DNA of 64,000 bases from LMUY01 sp965199105 (GTDB lineage: Bacteria > Pseudomonadota > Alphaproteobacteria > Acetobacterales > Acetobacteraceae), in contig CBDAQO010000002.1 of assembly GCA_965199105.1 (NCBI GenBank), positions 1,426,001 through 1,490,000 of the forward strand, in the 5' to 3' direction. Under the pieces are notes generated by a model, which worked only from the letters and a program-made list of their open reading frames with translations, did not search any database and was not told the origin of the DNA. Below are positions 42,222-55,826 of this stretch, one piece after another. The position numbers and the translations under genes were made by a program. How positions within the stretch are numbered: the stretch's first letter is position 1; each line of letters begins with the position of its first letter.

Positions 42222-43919
42222 TCAAGCTTCGCGCACTGCCGCGAGGAAATGGTCCACCTCGCGGCGTAGGATGCTGGATTGATTGGCGAGCCCGGCCGCC
42301 GATTCCAACACGCCGTGGGCCGACACGCCGACCTTGCCGGCGCCTTGCATCACGCTGGCGGTGTTTTCGGTGGCGACCCGGGTCTCGGCCGCAGCCTCCC
42401 GGACGTTGGCCGCGATTTCGCGCGTGGCGACCCCTTGCTGCTCGATGGCCGCGGCGATCACTTCGGCCGACTGGTTTAGCTCGCTGACGGTCTCCTCGAT
42501 GGCGGAAATAGCGTCGACGGTTTCGGCCGTCGCCTGCTGAATGGCCTGCACCTGGACCACGATCTCCTCGGTGGCCCGCCCGGTCTGGGTCGCCAGCGAC
42601 TTCACCTCGGCAGCCACCACGGCGAACCCCTTGCCGGCGGCTCCCGCCCGGGCTGCCTCAATGGTGGCGTTGAGCGCCAGCAGGTTGGTTCGATCGGCAA
42701 TGGTCTTGATCATGTAGACCACGGCTTGGATCTTGCCGGCCGACTGGATCAGGGTGCCGACGGTGGCGCGAGTGCGGTCTGCGCGTGAGACGGCGTTTTG
42801 CGCGATGGCGGCGGAGCGCTGCACCTGGCGTGAGATTTCCTGCACCGAGCAGGAGAGCTGCTCCGCCGCGACGGCGACCACGTCGACATGGCAACTGGCC
42901 TGGTTTGCCGCGGCGGAGGCGACAGTGGTTTGTTGGGTGGTGTCGGCGACGGTTTCGCTCATCAGCCGCGCCGAGTCCTGCATTTCGCTGGCGGCTTGGG
43001 AGACCGCGCCCACCACGCTGCCGACGCGCATCTCGAACTGGCTGGCGACCCGGTGCATCGCGGCGCGCCGGGCTTGATCCGCCTCCTGTTTCAGTCGCTC
43101 TTGCTCGGTCCGCAGCCGCGTCACCTCGACCACCCGCTCCTTGAACTGTGCCAGGCTGCGGGCGATGTGGCCGATTTCGTTGCGCTGGTCGGTAAACGGG
43201 ATTTCTCCGTCCAACTCCCTGCGGGCGAGGCGATCGAGTTCATAGCAGACAATGCGCAGCGGCCGGGTGAGCCCACGCCCGAGGCCGATTGCGACCATGG
43301 CCGCAATCAGTATGCCGGCCATGCCGCCGCAGGCACTCCAGGCCGCCTTGCGCACCACTTCGGCGTCGATGTCATCGGTATAGACGCCGGCTTGGATCGC
43401 AAGCGAGCCTTCGCCGGAGCCATAGGCGCCGACATAGACGAGCTTGGGCGCCTCTGCGCCGCCGCTCGGCCTGGGCTCAAGATACTCCAGGAAGCCGCCA
43501 CCGTTGCGCGCGAGGTTGACGATGTTCTGCACGACAGGCTGGCCATGGCCGTCCCGATAATTCCAGCGGGCAGTGTTTATGAAGGCGGCTTTGGCGTGGA
43601 CGTAGGTGATGCCGGCATTGGCCGACCCGGCGCCGTAAACGCCGAAGTAGTCGGCGCCCTTGCCCCAGCGCATTGCCTGCAGAGCCTCAAATGCGAGCTG
43701 ATGGGCTTTCTCTGGTGAGAACTCGCCTTCCTGGCCCTTCGCATCGAAGGTGCCGATCAGTTCCTGCGCGGCCTGAACCAGGTTCTGCACCTTGGCCCGG
43801 CGTTCGCCATAGATGGCTTGCCGGGTCAGCGCCACGTTCATGGCGGTCACGCCCAGCAGCACTGCCGCGAAGGCGGCAAGCAACAGCCCAAAGCGCCGAA
43901 AAACCGTCAGCCCCCACAT
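42222..43919 (-). CDS. methyl-accepting chemotaxis protein with single Cache sensor
   Basis: A 565-residue chemoreceptor. An N-terminal membrane helix (about residues 9-30) is followed by a periplasmic single-Cache-like domain (residues about 40-185, with YFGVYGAGSANAG and WNYRDGHGQPVVQNIV) and a second membrane helix (about 190-212). HAMP and the cytoplasmic signalling coiled coil come next, containing the hairpin tip IKTIADRTNLLALNATIEAA and RAGAAGKGFAVVAAEV. No C-terminal CheR pentapeptide is seen. It steers motility in response to an unknown small ligand. Confidence 0.93.
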   Translation of the reverse strand: MWGLTVFRRFGLLLAAFAAVLLGVTAMNVALTRQAIYGERRAKVQNLVQAAQELIGTFDAKGQEGEFSPEKAHQLAFEALQAMRWGKGADYFGVYGAGSANAGITYVHAKAAFINTARWNYRDGHGQPVVQNIVNLARNGGGFLEYLEPRPSGGAEAPKLVYVGAYGSGEGSLAIQAGVYTDDIDAEVVRKAAWSACGGMAGILIAAMVAIGLGRGLTRPLRIVCYELDRLARRELDGEIPFTDQRNEIGHIARSLAQFKERVVEVTRLRTEQERLKQEADQARRAAMHRVASQFEMRVGSVVGAVSQAASEMQDSARLMSETVADTTQQTTVASAAANQASCHVDVVAVAAEQLSCSVQEISRQVQRSAAIAQNAVSRADRTRATVGTLIQSAGKIQAVVYMIKTIADRTNLLALNATIEAARAGAAGKGFAVVAAEVKSLATQTGRATEEIVVQVQAIQQATAETVDAISAIEETVSELNQSAEVIAAAIEQQGVATREIAANVREAAAETRVATENTASVMQGAGKVGVSAHGVLESAAGLANQSSILRREVDHFLAAVREA

Positions 43920-44048
43920 ACCAACTCACCTGCATCGCTACGGACAAGGGTATGCGATAGATGTTAATAGGGGGTAAGCGGCTCGCGTTCATTGCAACTG
44001 CAGGTATGTTCCTGCGTTCATCACCTGGTAATCTTGGAGGACTATAGT

Positions 44049-44243
44049 ATGAGTATGAACCGGCGTGCACGATCTGAAACAGCCACCAGCCACCTTTGGC
44101 CCGCCGCGACCGCGGGCGTCGTGTTGGTTGCGATCGGGCTGTTGCTCAGTGCTTGCAACACCGCCAAAGGCGTCGGCGAGGACGTTTCCGCTACCGGACA
44201 TGCCGTCACGCAGGGCGCGCAGGATGTGAAGAGCGGGCTGTAG
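44049..44243 (+). CDS. entericidin-family lipoprotein
   Basis: A 64-residue small lipoprotein of the entericidin EcnA/EcnB family. The hydrophobic signal ends in LLLSACNTAKGVGEDVSATG, with a lipobox (LSAC) and the typical NTAKGVGED stretch. The ATG at 44049 follows GGAGG with 8 bases between. Entericidins in other bacteria are small membrane lipoproteins linked to stress and lysis. It is divergent from the chemoreceptor gene and convergent with the TPR gene. Confidence 0.9.
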   Translation: MSMNRRARSETATSHLWPAATAGVVLVAIGLLLSACNTAKGVGEDVSATGHAVTQGAQDVKSGL

Positions 44244-44273
44244 CCCGGCCTCAAACGGGCACGCGCGAAGGGC

Positions 44274-44885
44274 TTACGTCGCGTCCCCGAATGCCCGGCG
44301 GTGTAGGTCCTTCAACCGATCGGCACCACCGGCAGCCTTCGGGTCGAGTAGCAGTGCCTGTTGCCAAGCGGAGAACGCGCCTTTCCAGTCGCCGGCGCCC
44401 TCGGCGATGCGCGAGAGGTCTTCCAGGGCGGCGAACTGGCGTGGCTCGAGCCGTAGGGTTTCCTCGATGTCGCGCTCCGCGCCAGCGGTGTCCCCCAGCC
44501 GGGCCCGAGCCAGAGCACGGCCATGCCAACCCTCCGACAAGTCTGGCTGCAGGTCAAGGCTGGCGTCGAAATCTTCCAGCGCCTCGTCGGCGTGGTTGTC
44601 GGTCAACTCCTTGAATCCATGCATCATCAGCAGCTTGGTCGCGGGCGTCGCCTCGGCGATCCATTGGCCCTGGATCGCCTCCTCGACCGCCGTGGCGGAC
44701 TGCTCGTCGGGAGCGACCTCGAGCAGCCCGAACAACCGGTCCAGCGTCTGCGCGGGCGTAGAGTGGGCGGGCGCGGAAGGGGCAGCAGGCTGCGCGCCCG
44801 CCGCAAGGCAGCTCGCCACCCACACTGCCGCCCCCGCAGCAAGCGGAGCAAGGCGCGACCTGCGGCGGGTGGGAAGTGGCGGCAT
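44274..44885 (-). CDS. exported tetratricopeptide-repeat protein
   Basis: A 203-residue protein with a signal peptide (SRLAPLAAGAAVWVASCLAA, then GAQ) and two to three TPR units from about residue 80: FKELTDNHADEALEDFDASL followed by DLQPDLSEGWHGRALARARL, then GDTAGAERDIEETLRLEP. It is likely periplasmic and serves as a protein-interaction scaffold; no partner is evident. The ATG at 44885 is the first Met with the signal peptide. Confidence 0.85.
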   Translation of the reverse strand: MPPLPTRRRSRLAPLAAGAAVWVASCLAAGAQPAAPSAPAHSTPAQTLDRLFGLLEVAPDEQSATAVEEAIQGQWIAEATPATKLLMMHGFKELTDNHADEALEDFDASLDLQPDLSEGWHGRALARARLGDTAGAERDIEETLRLEPRQFAALEDLSRIAEGAGDWKGAFSAWQQALLLDPKAAGGADRLKDLHRRAFGDAT

Positions 44886-44971
44886 CGCGGCATCATCGCG
44901 GCGCCTGGCGGGCTTGGTCAAGCCTCGATCGAAGCAGCCCGACCCGGCCTGGAAAACCGGGCGCGGATAGG

Positions 44972-45097
44972 CTAGCCCTGCCGAGCCTTCATGCGCGGGT
45001 TCTTCTTGTTGATCACGTAGACGCGGCCATGGCGGCGCACGACGCGGCAGTTCTTGTCGCGGAGCTTGGCCGACTTGAGGCTGTTGCGGATTTTCAT
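44972..45097 (-). CDS. rpmJ: 50S ribosomal protein L36 (cysteine-poor type)
   Basis: A 41-residue L36, MKIRNSLKSAKLRDKNCRVV followed by RRHGRVYVINKKNPRMKARQ and G. It is the form lacking the zinc-binding cysteine set (only Cys17 remains), usual for alphaproteobacteria, so it does not need zinc. It stands alone outside a ribosomal operon, as is common for this form. Confidence 0.97.
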   Translation of the reverse strand: MKIRNSLKSAKLRDKNCRVVRRHGRVYVINKKNPRMKARQG

Positions 45098-45169
45098 AGC
45101 CAGAACCCAACCAGGTAAAGAGGCCGTGCCGATAACGGCGCGCGATGCGACTGTCAACTGGAATGGGCA

Positions 45170-45565
45170 ATGATGCGGCGCAACACCGGTACCTGGATGG
45201 CGTTTTTGGCGGCGACGTTCGGCGTGGTCGGGCTGATGGGCCTGTTCGCCAGCTATGCCGCCCCCATCCCGCTCGAGCGGGCCGTGGCGCGGGACGCAAC
45301 GCTGGACGCGGCATTGGCGACCGGCGGGGCCAAGCCGGCGCTCGAAAGCCTGCGCGACCGCCTCGATGACAGCGCCCCGACCGTCATCGACGGCACTGGA
45401 CCGCTGCCGGAGCGGGTGGCAGCGGCGCGCGCGGCGATGCACCAGGCCATGCAGGTGGAGGCGGAGGCGGTCGGCGACCGGGTGCGGCTGGAGTTGCTGG
45501 TGGTAACCTTGGTCGCCGCAGGGTTCGGCCTGGTCGTGCTGGGAGCGGTCGCCCGGGCGCCGTGA
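45170..45565 (+). CDS. small membrane protein of unknown function
   Basis: A 131-residue protein with a hydrophobic helix near each end (about residues 9-31 and 107-127). A charged periplasmic-like middle contains ALESLRDRLDDSAPTVIDGT. No catalytic motif is seen. It lies between rpmJ and a convergent SDR gene. The two-helix, Ala/Arg-rich plan is typical of many poorly conserved alphaproteobacterial membrane proteins, and I do not recognise the family. Confidence 0.7.
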   Translation: MMRRNTGTWMAFLAATFGVVGLMGLFASYAAPIPLERAVARDATLDAALATGGAKPALESLRDRLDDSAPTVIDGTGPLPERVAAARAAMHQAMQVEAEAVGDRVRLELLVVTLVAAGFGLVVLGAVARAP

Positions 45566-45601
45566 GCCTGGCCGCTCCCATCGACCAGGCCGCGACCCTG
45601 A

Positions 45602-46594
45602 TCAGATGTCCAACCGCTTGGCCATCTGGTGGAGGCCAAACAGGCCGCCGAGCAGCACGGTCGCCCAAAAGGCCGTGCGGTGCCGGCTGGTGAACACCTC
45701 CCAACTGCTGGTGCGGGCGCTGCTGTCGAAGCGGCCATGGGCGGCATAGTCGCCGGGCACGGGGTGGAACAGGTTGTTCGGCGCATCGGCTGGCATTGTC
45801 TCGTCGCTGAGTTGGCCCGAGTAGCCGCTCTTGGCCAAGTAGCGGTCGATCAGGCCCGGCGCGATGCGGTTGGCCATGATCGCCTTGACGGTCGGGAACC
45901 CAATCCAGGTCTGCCGCCGCGGATGGCAGGCCGCAAAGTAGATCGCCCGCGCCGGGATTTCAGGCTGGAAGATCGGCGGTACCGGGGTGGCCTTGTGCCC
46001 GGTCTTGTTCAGCGCCCAGTCGAACTGGGGCGTGTTCACCGCCGGCAAGTCCACCATGCTGAGGCTGATGTTGAGCTTGTCATGCAGGATTTCCGACCGT
46101 AGCGAGTCGGTGAAGCCGCGGATGGCGAACTTGGCGCCGCAATAGACCGACTGCAGCGGCACCGAGCGGTAGGCCAACGCCGAGCCCACGTTCACGATGG
46201 CGCCCCGGTTGCGCGTCCGCATTCGCTTGAGCGCACTCATCATGCCATGCACCTGCCCGAGATACGTGACGGCGGTGCCGCGGGCGACCTCCTCCGGGGT
46301 GAGCGCGCTGACTGGGGCGAACACCGTCGCCATGGCGACGTTCACCCAGACGTCGATCGGCCCCAGCTCCTCCTCGGCGCGGCTGGCGGCCGCGTCCACC
46401 GCGTTGGCGTCGGCCACGTCGGTCGGGATGGGGAGGGCGCGCACGCCATATTCGCGCGCTTCTGCCGCGGCTGCCTCCAGGCGCGCCGGGTCCCGCGAGA
46501 GCAGGGCCACGTCATATCCGTGGCGCGCGAACTCCTGCATGGTGGCCCGGCCCACACCCGCGCCAGCCCCCGTGATCACCGCTACTTTTGCCAT
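45602..46594 (-). CDS. SDR-family oxidoreductase with C-terminal membrane helix
   Basis: A 330-residue short-chain dehydrogenase from the preferred ATG at 46594 (GGAG 6 bases before it; 46606 is the alternative). The cofactor motif is ITGAGAGVGRAT and the active site is VGSALAYR with YCGAKFAI (Tyr, Lys). Beyond the SDR core a C-terminal extension ends in a hydrophobic helix (AFWATVLLGGLFGLHQMAKR) that may attach the enzyme to the membrane. This plan matches long SDR proteins of unknown substrate in many proteobacteria. Confidence 0.88.
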   Translation of the reverse strand: MAKVAVITGAGAGVGRATMQEFARHGYDVALLSRDPARLEAAAAEAREYGVRALPIPTDVADANAVDAAASRAEEELGPIDVWVNVAMATVFAPVSALTPEEVARGTAVTYLGQVHGMMSALKRMRTRNRGAIVNVGSALAYRSVPLQSVYCGAKFAIRGFTDSLRSEILHDKLNISLSMVDLPAVNTPQFDWALNKTGHKATPVPPIFQPEIPARAIYFAACHPRRQTWIGFPTVKAIMANRIAPGLIDRYLAKSGYSGQLSDETMPADAPNNLFHPVPGDYAAHGRFDSSARTSSWEVFTSRHRTAFWATVLLGGLFGLHQMAKRLDI

Positions 46595-46687
46595 GCTGCG
46601 CTCCATTTCTGGTGCGCCAACGGACGGGCGGCCAGGAATGTTCCCGACCGGGCGAGATACGACGCAGGGGCGGGCGACACCGCACGG

Positions 46688-46927
46688 CTATTGTACTCGG
46701 TAGTGCGACCGCGCGGCGATTTCGGAGCGGATGGCGGCAGCGACCGCGGGATTGGCGCGGCGGATTTGGCCGGCGCGGCGGACGGCGCCGAGCCCTGGCG
46801 CCGGGTCGCGTTCCCATGCTTCGAGGAACAGCAGGTCGTCGATGGCGGAGGGGCTGAGTGGGCCGGCGAGCATGGATCGGACGATTTGCGTGAAGGCGGC
46901 CGGAGGGGCGAGCACGGCTGTGGTCAT
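46688..46927 (-). CDS. small hypothetical protein
   Basis: A 79-residue reading frame with plausible composition (MTTAVLAPPAAFTQIVRSML, then AGPLSPSAIDDLLFLEAWER). It holds no membrane helix or known motif and has only a weak ribosome site. It lies between the SDR gene and the TCA operon. It may be a real gene or a chance frame in GC-rich DNA. Confidence 0.4.
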   Translation of the reverse strand: MTTAVLAPPAAFTQIVRSMLAGPLSPSAIDDLLFLEAWERDPAPGLGAVRRAGQIRRANPAVAAAIRSEIAARSHYRVQ

Positions 46928-47063
46928 GGTCTAAGTCGGTCTCTTTGTGTCTGCCGGTAGAAGCAGAGCTAGCACAGGCGGTTGCGTCCCGACATGGAAC
47001 AGTGCCGTGAACCTTTGCCGACGCGCGCCCGCCTTTGGGCAGGCGACCTGCTGCCCTCCCCGG

Positions 47064-47087
47064 CCCTCTCCCGCCTCCGGGAGAGGG
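47064..47087. terminator. hairpin after the TCA operon
   Basis: CCCTCTCCCG-CCTC-CGGGAGAGGG is a perfect 10-bp stem with a 4-base loop, 15 bases beyond the sucB stop. It is the third member of the CCCTCTCC hairpin type in this window and probably ends the sucB message. Confidence 0.65.
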
Positions 47088-47101
47088 AGGTTGGTGGGGC
47101 G

Positions 47102-48355
47102 TTAAAGGCCGAGCAGCAGCCGGCGCGGGTCTTCCACGCCTTCCTTCACGCGTACCAGGAAGCTCACCGCCTCCTTGCCGTCGACGATGCGGTGGTCGTA
47201 GCTGAGTGCCAGATACATCATCGGGCGGATTTCGACCTTGCCCGCCAGCGCCACCGGGCGGTCCTGGATCTTGTGCATGCCCAGGATGGCCGACTGCGGC
47301 GGGTTCAGGATCGGCGTGCTCATCAGCGAGCCATACACGCCGCCATTGGTGATGGAGAAGCTGCCGCCGCTCAGCTCGTCGAGCTTGATGGCGCCGTCGC
47401 GGGCGCGGCGGCCGAAATCGCTGATGCTGCGTTCGATCTGGGCGATGGTCATGGTGTCGGCGTCCCGCACCACCGGCACCACGAGGCCGTTCGCCCCGCC
47501 CACGGCGATGCCCATGTGGACGTAATGCTTGTAGACGATCTCGTCGCCGTCAATCTCGGCGTTCACCGCCGGGAACTCCTTCAGCGCCTCGACGCAAGCG
47601 CGCACGAAGAAGCCCATGAAGCCCAGCCGGGTGCCGCTGTGCTTTTTCTCGAAGGCGTCGCGGTATTCCGTGCGCAGCGCCATCGCGGCCGACATGTCCA
47701 CCTCGTTGAAGGTGGTCAGCATGGCGGCGTTGTTCTGCGCCTCCTTCAGCCGCGAGGCGATGGTGCGCCGCAGCCGGGTCATCTTCACGCGTTCTTCCCG
47801 GGCCGCTTCCGCGCCGGGGCCGCGCGCTGCCGGCGGGGCGGCGACGGCGGGAGCAGTGGGGCGGCTCAGGAACGCCAGCACGTCACCCTTGGTGATCCGC
47901 CCGTCCTTGCCCGACCCGGCGCCCACCTGCGCCGCGCTGATGTCGGCCTCTGCCATGCGCTTGGCGGCCGACGGCATCGGGGCATGGCCTGCGATGTCCG
48001 ACGGCGGAGTGGCCGGCCGGGCCACCGGGCCGCTCGGGGCGCGGGGTGGCTGCGGGCCGGGTGAAGGAGCCTTGGCGGCGGGGGCTTCGGCTGGCTTGGC
48101 CGCAGCGGTGGCGCCCTCGCCCTCCTCCACGGTGCCGAGCAGCGCGCCCACTTCCACCTCGGCGCCCTCGTCGGCCGCCAGCGTGCCCAGCGTGCCGGCG
48201 GCGGGCGAGTTCACCTCCACCGTCACCTTGTCGGTTTCGAGCTCCACCAACGCCTCGTCGGCGGCAACCCGGTCGCCGACCTTCTTGAGCCATCGTGCGA
48301 CGGTGGCTGTGGTGACGCTCTCGCCCAGAGTGGGCACTTTGATGTCGGCGGCCAT
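47102..48355 (-). CDS. sucB: 2-oxoglutarate dehydrogenase E2, dihydrolipoyl succinyltransferase
   Basis: A 417-residue E2 subunit. The N-terminal lipoyl domain has the modified Lys43 in ETDKVTVEV. A proline/alanine linker and the E3-binding domain (AKRMAEADISAAQVGAGSGK) come next. The C-terminal catalytic domain carries LSYDHRIVDGKEA with His388 and Asp392. It transfers the succinyl group to CoA in the 2-oxoglutarate dehydrogenase complex. It is the last gene of the operon mdh-sucC-sucD-sucA-sucB, 22 bases after sucA; the E3 gene (lpd) is not in view. Confidence 0.97.
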   Translation of the reverse strand: MAADIKVPTLGESVTTATVARWLKKVGDRVAADEALVELETDKVTVEVNSPAAGTLGTLAADEGAEVEVGALLGTVEEGEGATAAAKPAEAPAAKAPSPGPQPPRAPSGPVARPATPPSDIAGHAPMPSAAKRMAEADISAAQVGAGSGKDGRITKGDVLAFLSRPTAPAVAAPPAARGPGAEAAREERVKMTRLRRTIASRLKEAQNNAAMLTTFNEVDMSAAMALRTEYRDAFEKKHSGTRLGFMGFFVRACVEALKEFPAVNAEIDGDEIVYKHYVHMGIAVGGANGLVVPVVRDADTMTIAQIERSISDFGRRARDGAIKLDELSGGSFSITNGGVYGSLMSTPILNPPQSAILGMHKIQDRPVALAGKVEIRPMMYLALSYDHRIVDGKEAVSFLVRVKEGVEDPRRLLLGL

Positions 48356-48377
48356 CGTGGCTCTCTATCCTTCTGGG

Positions 48378-51287
<2,910 letters not shown>

Positions 51288-51399
51288 TCCCTTCTCTCAG
51301 CCCAAGACCATGCAAGATGGGCACGGCCACTGCTTGCCGCAGCAAAATACCATCAGTGATGCGGGCGGCGCATGACGTAGCGCCGGCCCTCCCGGCTGG

Positions 51400-52274
51400 C
51401 TACCCGTTCAGCGCCTTCACCATCGTGCTGCCGAGTGCCGAGGGGCTTTCGGCGACATGGATGCCGGCGATGCGCATGGCCTCGAACTTGGCCGCCGCCG
51501 TGTCCCGCCCGCCGCTGATCACGGCGCCGGCGTGGCCCATGCGGCGCCCCGGCGGGGCGGTCGACCCGGCGATGAAGCCCACCACCTTCTTGTGGCTCTT
51601 CTCGCGCGCCAGGAACTCGGCCGCGTCGATTTCCGAGGCGCCGCCGATCTCGCCGATCATGATGATGCTCTCGGTCTCCGGGTCGGCGAGGAACATCTCC
51701 AGCACCTCGATGAAGTCGGTGCCCTTCACCGGGTCGCCGCCGATGCCCACGCAGGAGCTCTGCCCTAGGCCCGCCGCCGTGGTCTGCGCCACCGCCTCGT
51801 AGGTGAGGGTGCCGGAGCGGCTGACGATGCCGACCTTGCCGCGGCGATGGATATGGCCTGGCATGATGCCGATCTTGCAGGCCTCGGGGGTGATCACGCC
51901 CGGGCAGTTGGGCCCGATCAGCCGGCTGCCCGAGCCGGACAGCGCGCGCTTGACGCGGATCATGTCCTGCACCGGGATGCCCTCGGTGATGCAGACGATC
52001 AGCGGCACGCCGGCGTCGATGGCCTCGAGGATGGCGTCCGCGGCGAATGGCGGCGGCACGTAGATGGCGCTCGCCGTGGCCCCGGTGGTCTCCACCGCCT
52101 CGGCCACGGTGTCGAACACCGGCAGGTCGAGGTGGCGGCTGCCGCCCTTGCCGGGGGTCACGCCGCCGACCACCTTGGTGCCGTAGGCAATGGCCTGTTC
52201 GGAGTGGAAGGTGCCTTGGGCGCCGGTGAAGCCCTGGGTGATGACCTTCGTGTTGGCGTCGACCAGAACGGCCA

Positions 52275-52275
<1 letters not shown>
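51400..52275 (-). CDS. sucD: succinyl-CoA synthetase alpha subunit
   Basis: A 291-residue alpha subunit. The start ATG shares a base with the sucC stop (TAATG), so translation is coupled. It has VITQGFTGAQGTFHSEQAIA, the CoA-binding PKGRG equivalent GKGGSRHLDLPVF, GIVSRSGTLTYEAV, and the phosphohistidine active-site segment PPGRRMGHAGAVI. With the beta subunit it makes GTP or ATP from succinyl-CoA. Confidence 0.97.
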
Positions 52276-53471
<1,196 letters not shown>

Positions 53472-53475
53472 CGGA

Positions 53476-54429
53476 TCAGCCGATCAGTTTCTTGCAGGCG
53501 TCCAGCAGGTCGCGCACCGAGGCGCAGCTCTTCTCGAAGGCGGCTTGCTCCGTCGGGTCCAGCGCGATCTCCACGATGCGCTCCACCCCGCCGGCGCCGA
53601 TCACCACCGGCACGCCGACATAGAGGTCGCTCACGCCATACTGGCCGGTCAGCATCGCGGCGCAGGGCAGCACGCGCTTCTTGTCCTTGAGGTAGCTTTC
53701 CGCCATCGCGATCGCCGACGCGGCCGGTGCGTAGAACGCGCTGCCCCGCTCCAGCAGCTTGACGATCTCGCCGCCACCGTTGGCGGTGCGGGCGCAGATG
53801 GCGTCGATCTTGTCCTGCGTGGTCCAGCCCATCTTCACCAGGTCGGGCACCGGGATGCCGGCCACGGTGGAGTAGCGCGTCAGCGGCACCATGGTGTCGC
53901 CGTGGCCGCCGAGCACGAAGGCGGTCACGTCCTCCACGCTCACGTTGAACTCGTGCGCCAGGAACAGGCGGAAGCGCGAGCTGTCCAGCACGCCGGCCAT
54001 GCCGACCACCTTGTTCGGCGGCAGGCCGGATTTCTGCTGCATCACCCACACCATGGCGTCGAGCGGGTTGGTGATGACGATCACGAACGCGTCCGGGCAG
54101 TGCGTCTTGATGCCCTCGGCCACGGTTGCGATCACCCCGGCGTTCTTGGCCACCAGGTCGTCGCGCGACATGCCGGGCTGGCGCGGGAACCCGGCGGTGA
54201 CGATCACCACGTCCGCCCCGGCGATGCTGCTGTAGTCGCTGCTGCCGGTCATGTGGCTGTCGAAGCCGTCGACCGGGCCGGACTGCATGATGTCGAGCGC
54301 CTTGCCGGCCGCCACGCCGCCAAACACGTCGAATAGAACGACGTCCCCCAGATCCTTGAGGCCGACCAGATGGGCGAGCGTGCCGCCGATATTGCCGGCG
54401 CCGATCAGGGCGATCTTGTGTCGAGCCAT
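53476..54429 (-). CDS. mdh: malate dehydrogenase (LDH-like type)
   Basis: A 317-residue NAD-dependent malate dehydrogenase and the first gene of the TCA operon. The NAD-binding motif is KIALIGAGNIGGTLAHL and the substrate Arg lies in TAGFPRQPGMSRDDL. VITNPLDAMVW and the catalytic His in FVLGGHGDTMVPL complete the site. The ATG at 54429 follows GGAGG; a longer frame upstream lacks support. Its promoter should lie in the 130 bases between it and zapE. Confidence 0.97.
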   Translation of the reverse strand: MARHKIALIGAGNIGGTLAHLVGLKDLGDVVLFDVFGGVAAGKALDIMQSGPVDGFDSHMTGSSDYSSIAGADVVIVTAGFPRQPGMSRDDLVAKNAGVIATVAEGIKTHCPDAFVIVITNPLDAMVWVMQQKSGLPPNKVVGMAGVLDSSRFRLFLAHEFNVSVEDVTAFVLGGHGDTMVPLTRYSTVAGIPVPDLVKMGWTTQDKIDAICARTANGGGEIVKLLERGSAFYAPAASAIAMAESYLKDKKRVLPCAAMLTGQYGVSDLYVGVPVVIGAGGVERIVEIALDPTEQAAFEKSCASVRDLLDACKKLIG

Positions 54430-54559
54430 TGCCAAACCTCCGCTGCAGGCATGTTGCCCGCCGAGCGGCAGCCGTCCGGTAGGCATCTGTGCCTAGCCCA
54501 TCCGGTCCAAGCGGGCAAGGCATGCTGCACCGCGGCATAACCCCCCTCGGTAGCCTGCC

Positions 54560-55714
54560 TCACGTCAGATGCGGCATGCCCTGCCAGCCATCCGACTGCA
54601 TTTCCTCGAGGCGGGAGGCGGTGCGTTCGAACGCCTTGGCGCCCTCGCCGCGCTGGTAGAGCTGGTCGGGCGCCGCCTCCGCCGAGGCCACCAGCTTGAC
54701 CCGGTGTTCATACAGCGCGTCCACCAGGGTGATGAAGCGGCGCGCCTCGTCGTAGTTCTCCGGGCCGAGCCGCGGAATGCCGTCCAGCACCAGCGCCTGG
54801 TAGTGCGTGGCGAGCGCCAGGTAGTCCCCCGCGCCGAGCGGCTGGCCACACAGGGCGGCGAAGTCGAACCGGGCCACGCCCTCGGCCGCCAGCGGCACGC
54901 GCACGTTGCGCCCCAGCACCGTCAACCGCTCCGGCTTGGCCGCCTTGCCACCGCTGAGCTCGGTGAAGGTGTGGTCGAGCGCCGCGTCCGCCCGCGCGTT
55001 GATCGGCACATGCCACGTCTGCAGCCCGCGCAGACGGTGGCGGCGGAAGTCGCGCTCGCCGTCCAGCACCAGCACGTCCAGGCGTTGCTTCAGCAGGGCG
55101 ATGAACGGCAGGAACGCGTCCCGCCCGGGCTTGCCGCGAAACAGGTCGTCCGGCGCCGTGTTGGAGGTGGCGACCACCACCACGCCGCGGTCGAACAGGG
55201 CGCCGAACAGCCGGCCCAGGATCATGGCGTCGACGATATCGTTGATCTGGAACTCGTCGAAGCACAGCAGCGCGGCGCCGCGGGCGATGGTGTCGGCCAG
55301 CGGCGGCACCGGGTCGTGGCCACCGGGATTGTCGCGGCGCCAGGCGAAGATGCGGGCGTGCACGTCCTGCATGAAGGCGTGGAAGTGGCTGCGCTGCTTG
55401 CGCTCCACCTGCGCCTGCTCGAAGAACAGGTCCATCAGCATGGATTTGCCGCGGCCGACATCCCCCACCAAATAGAGCCCGTTCGGCCCGGCGGGCGCCT
55501 CGTCCACCGCGCGGCGACGGAACAGGCGGCCGACGAAGCCGGCGTGCTCCGGCTGCGATGGCGGGTCGTAGCCGCGCAGCTTGGTCCACAAATCCTGCAG
55601 CCGCTCGGCGGCCACGGCCTGCGCCGGGTCGGTGCTGAGCTCGCCGCTGGCAAGCCTGGCGCGGTAGGCCGTGAGCGGCCCGGCGGTATTCTGGGTGGGG
55701 AACGGGCTATCCAT
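54560..55714 (-). CDS. zapE: cell division protein ZapE / AFG1-like ATPase
   Basis: A 384-residue AFG1-family ATPase. The Walker A motif is LVGDVGRGKSMLMD (Lys90) and Walker B is ALLCFDEFQINDIVDAMI, followed by TSNTAPDDLF (sensor region). In bacteria ZapE acts at the Z ring late in division; its mitochondrial relative aids respiratory-chain quality control. The start ATG at 55714 gives the usual N-terminus. It lies upstream of mdh on the same strand. Confidence 0.92.
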   Translation of the reverse strand: MDSPFPTQNTAGPLTAYRARLASGELSTDPAQAVAAERLQDLWTKLRGYDPPSQPEHAGFVGRLFRRRAVDEAPAGPNGLYLVGDVGRGKSMLMDLFFEQAQVERKQRSHFHAFMQDVHARIFAWRRDNPGGHDPVPPLADTIARGAALLCFDEFQINDIVDAMILGRLFGALFDRGVVVVATSNTAPDDLFRGKPGRDAFLPFIALLKQRLDVLVLDGERDFRRHRLRGLQTWHVPINARADAALDHTFTELSGGKAAKPERLTVLGRNVRVPLAAEGVARFDFAALCGQPLGAGDYLALATHYQALVLDGIPRLGPENYDEARRFITLVDALYEHRVKLVASAEAAPDQLYQRGEGAKAFERTASRLEEMQSDGWQGMPHLT

Positions 55715-55826
55715 GCTGCGACTGCGAATAGCCCGGCAATGGTTAGAGTTCAATGAATCGCGAGGCATTCAACCTTATGAAGAGCTTATGAGTTGTTTCT
55801 CGCACCTGCTGCGAAAGAGCCCTGCT

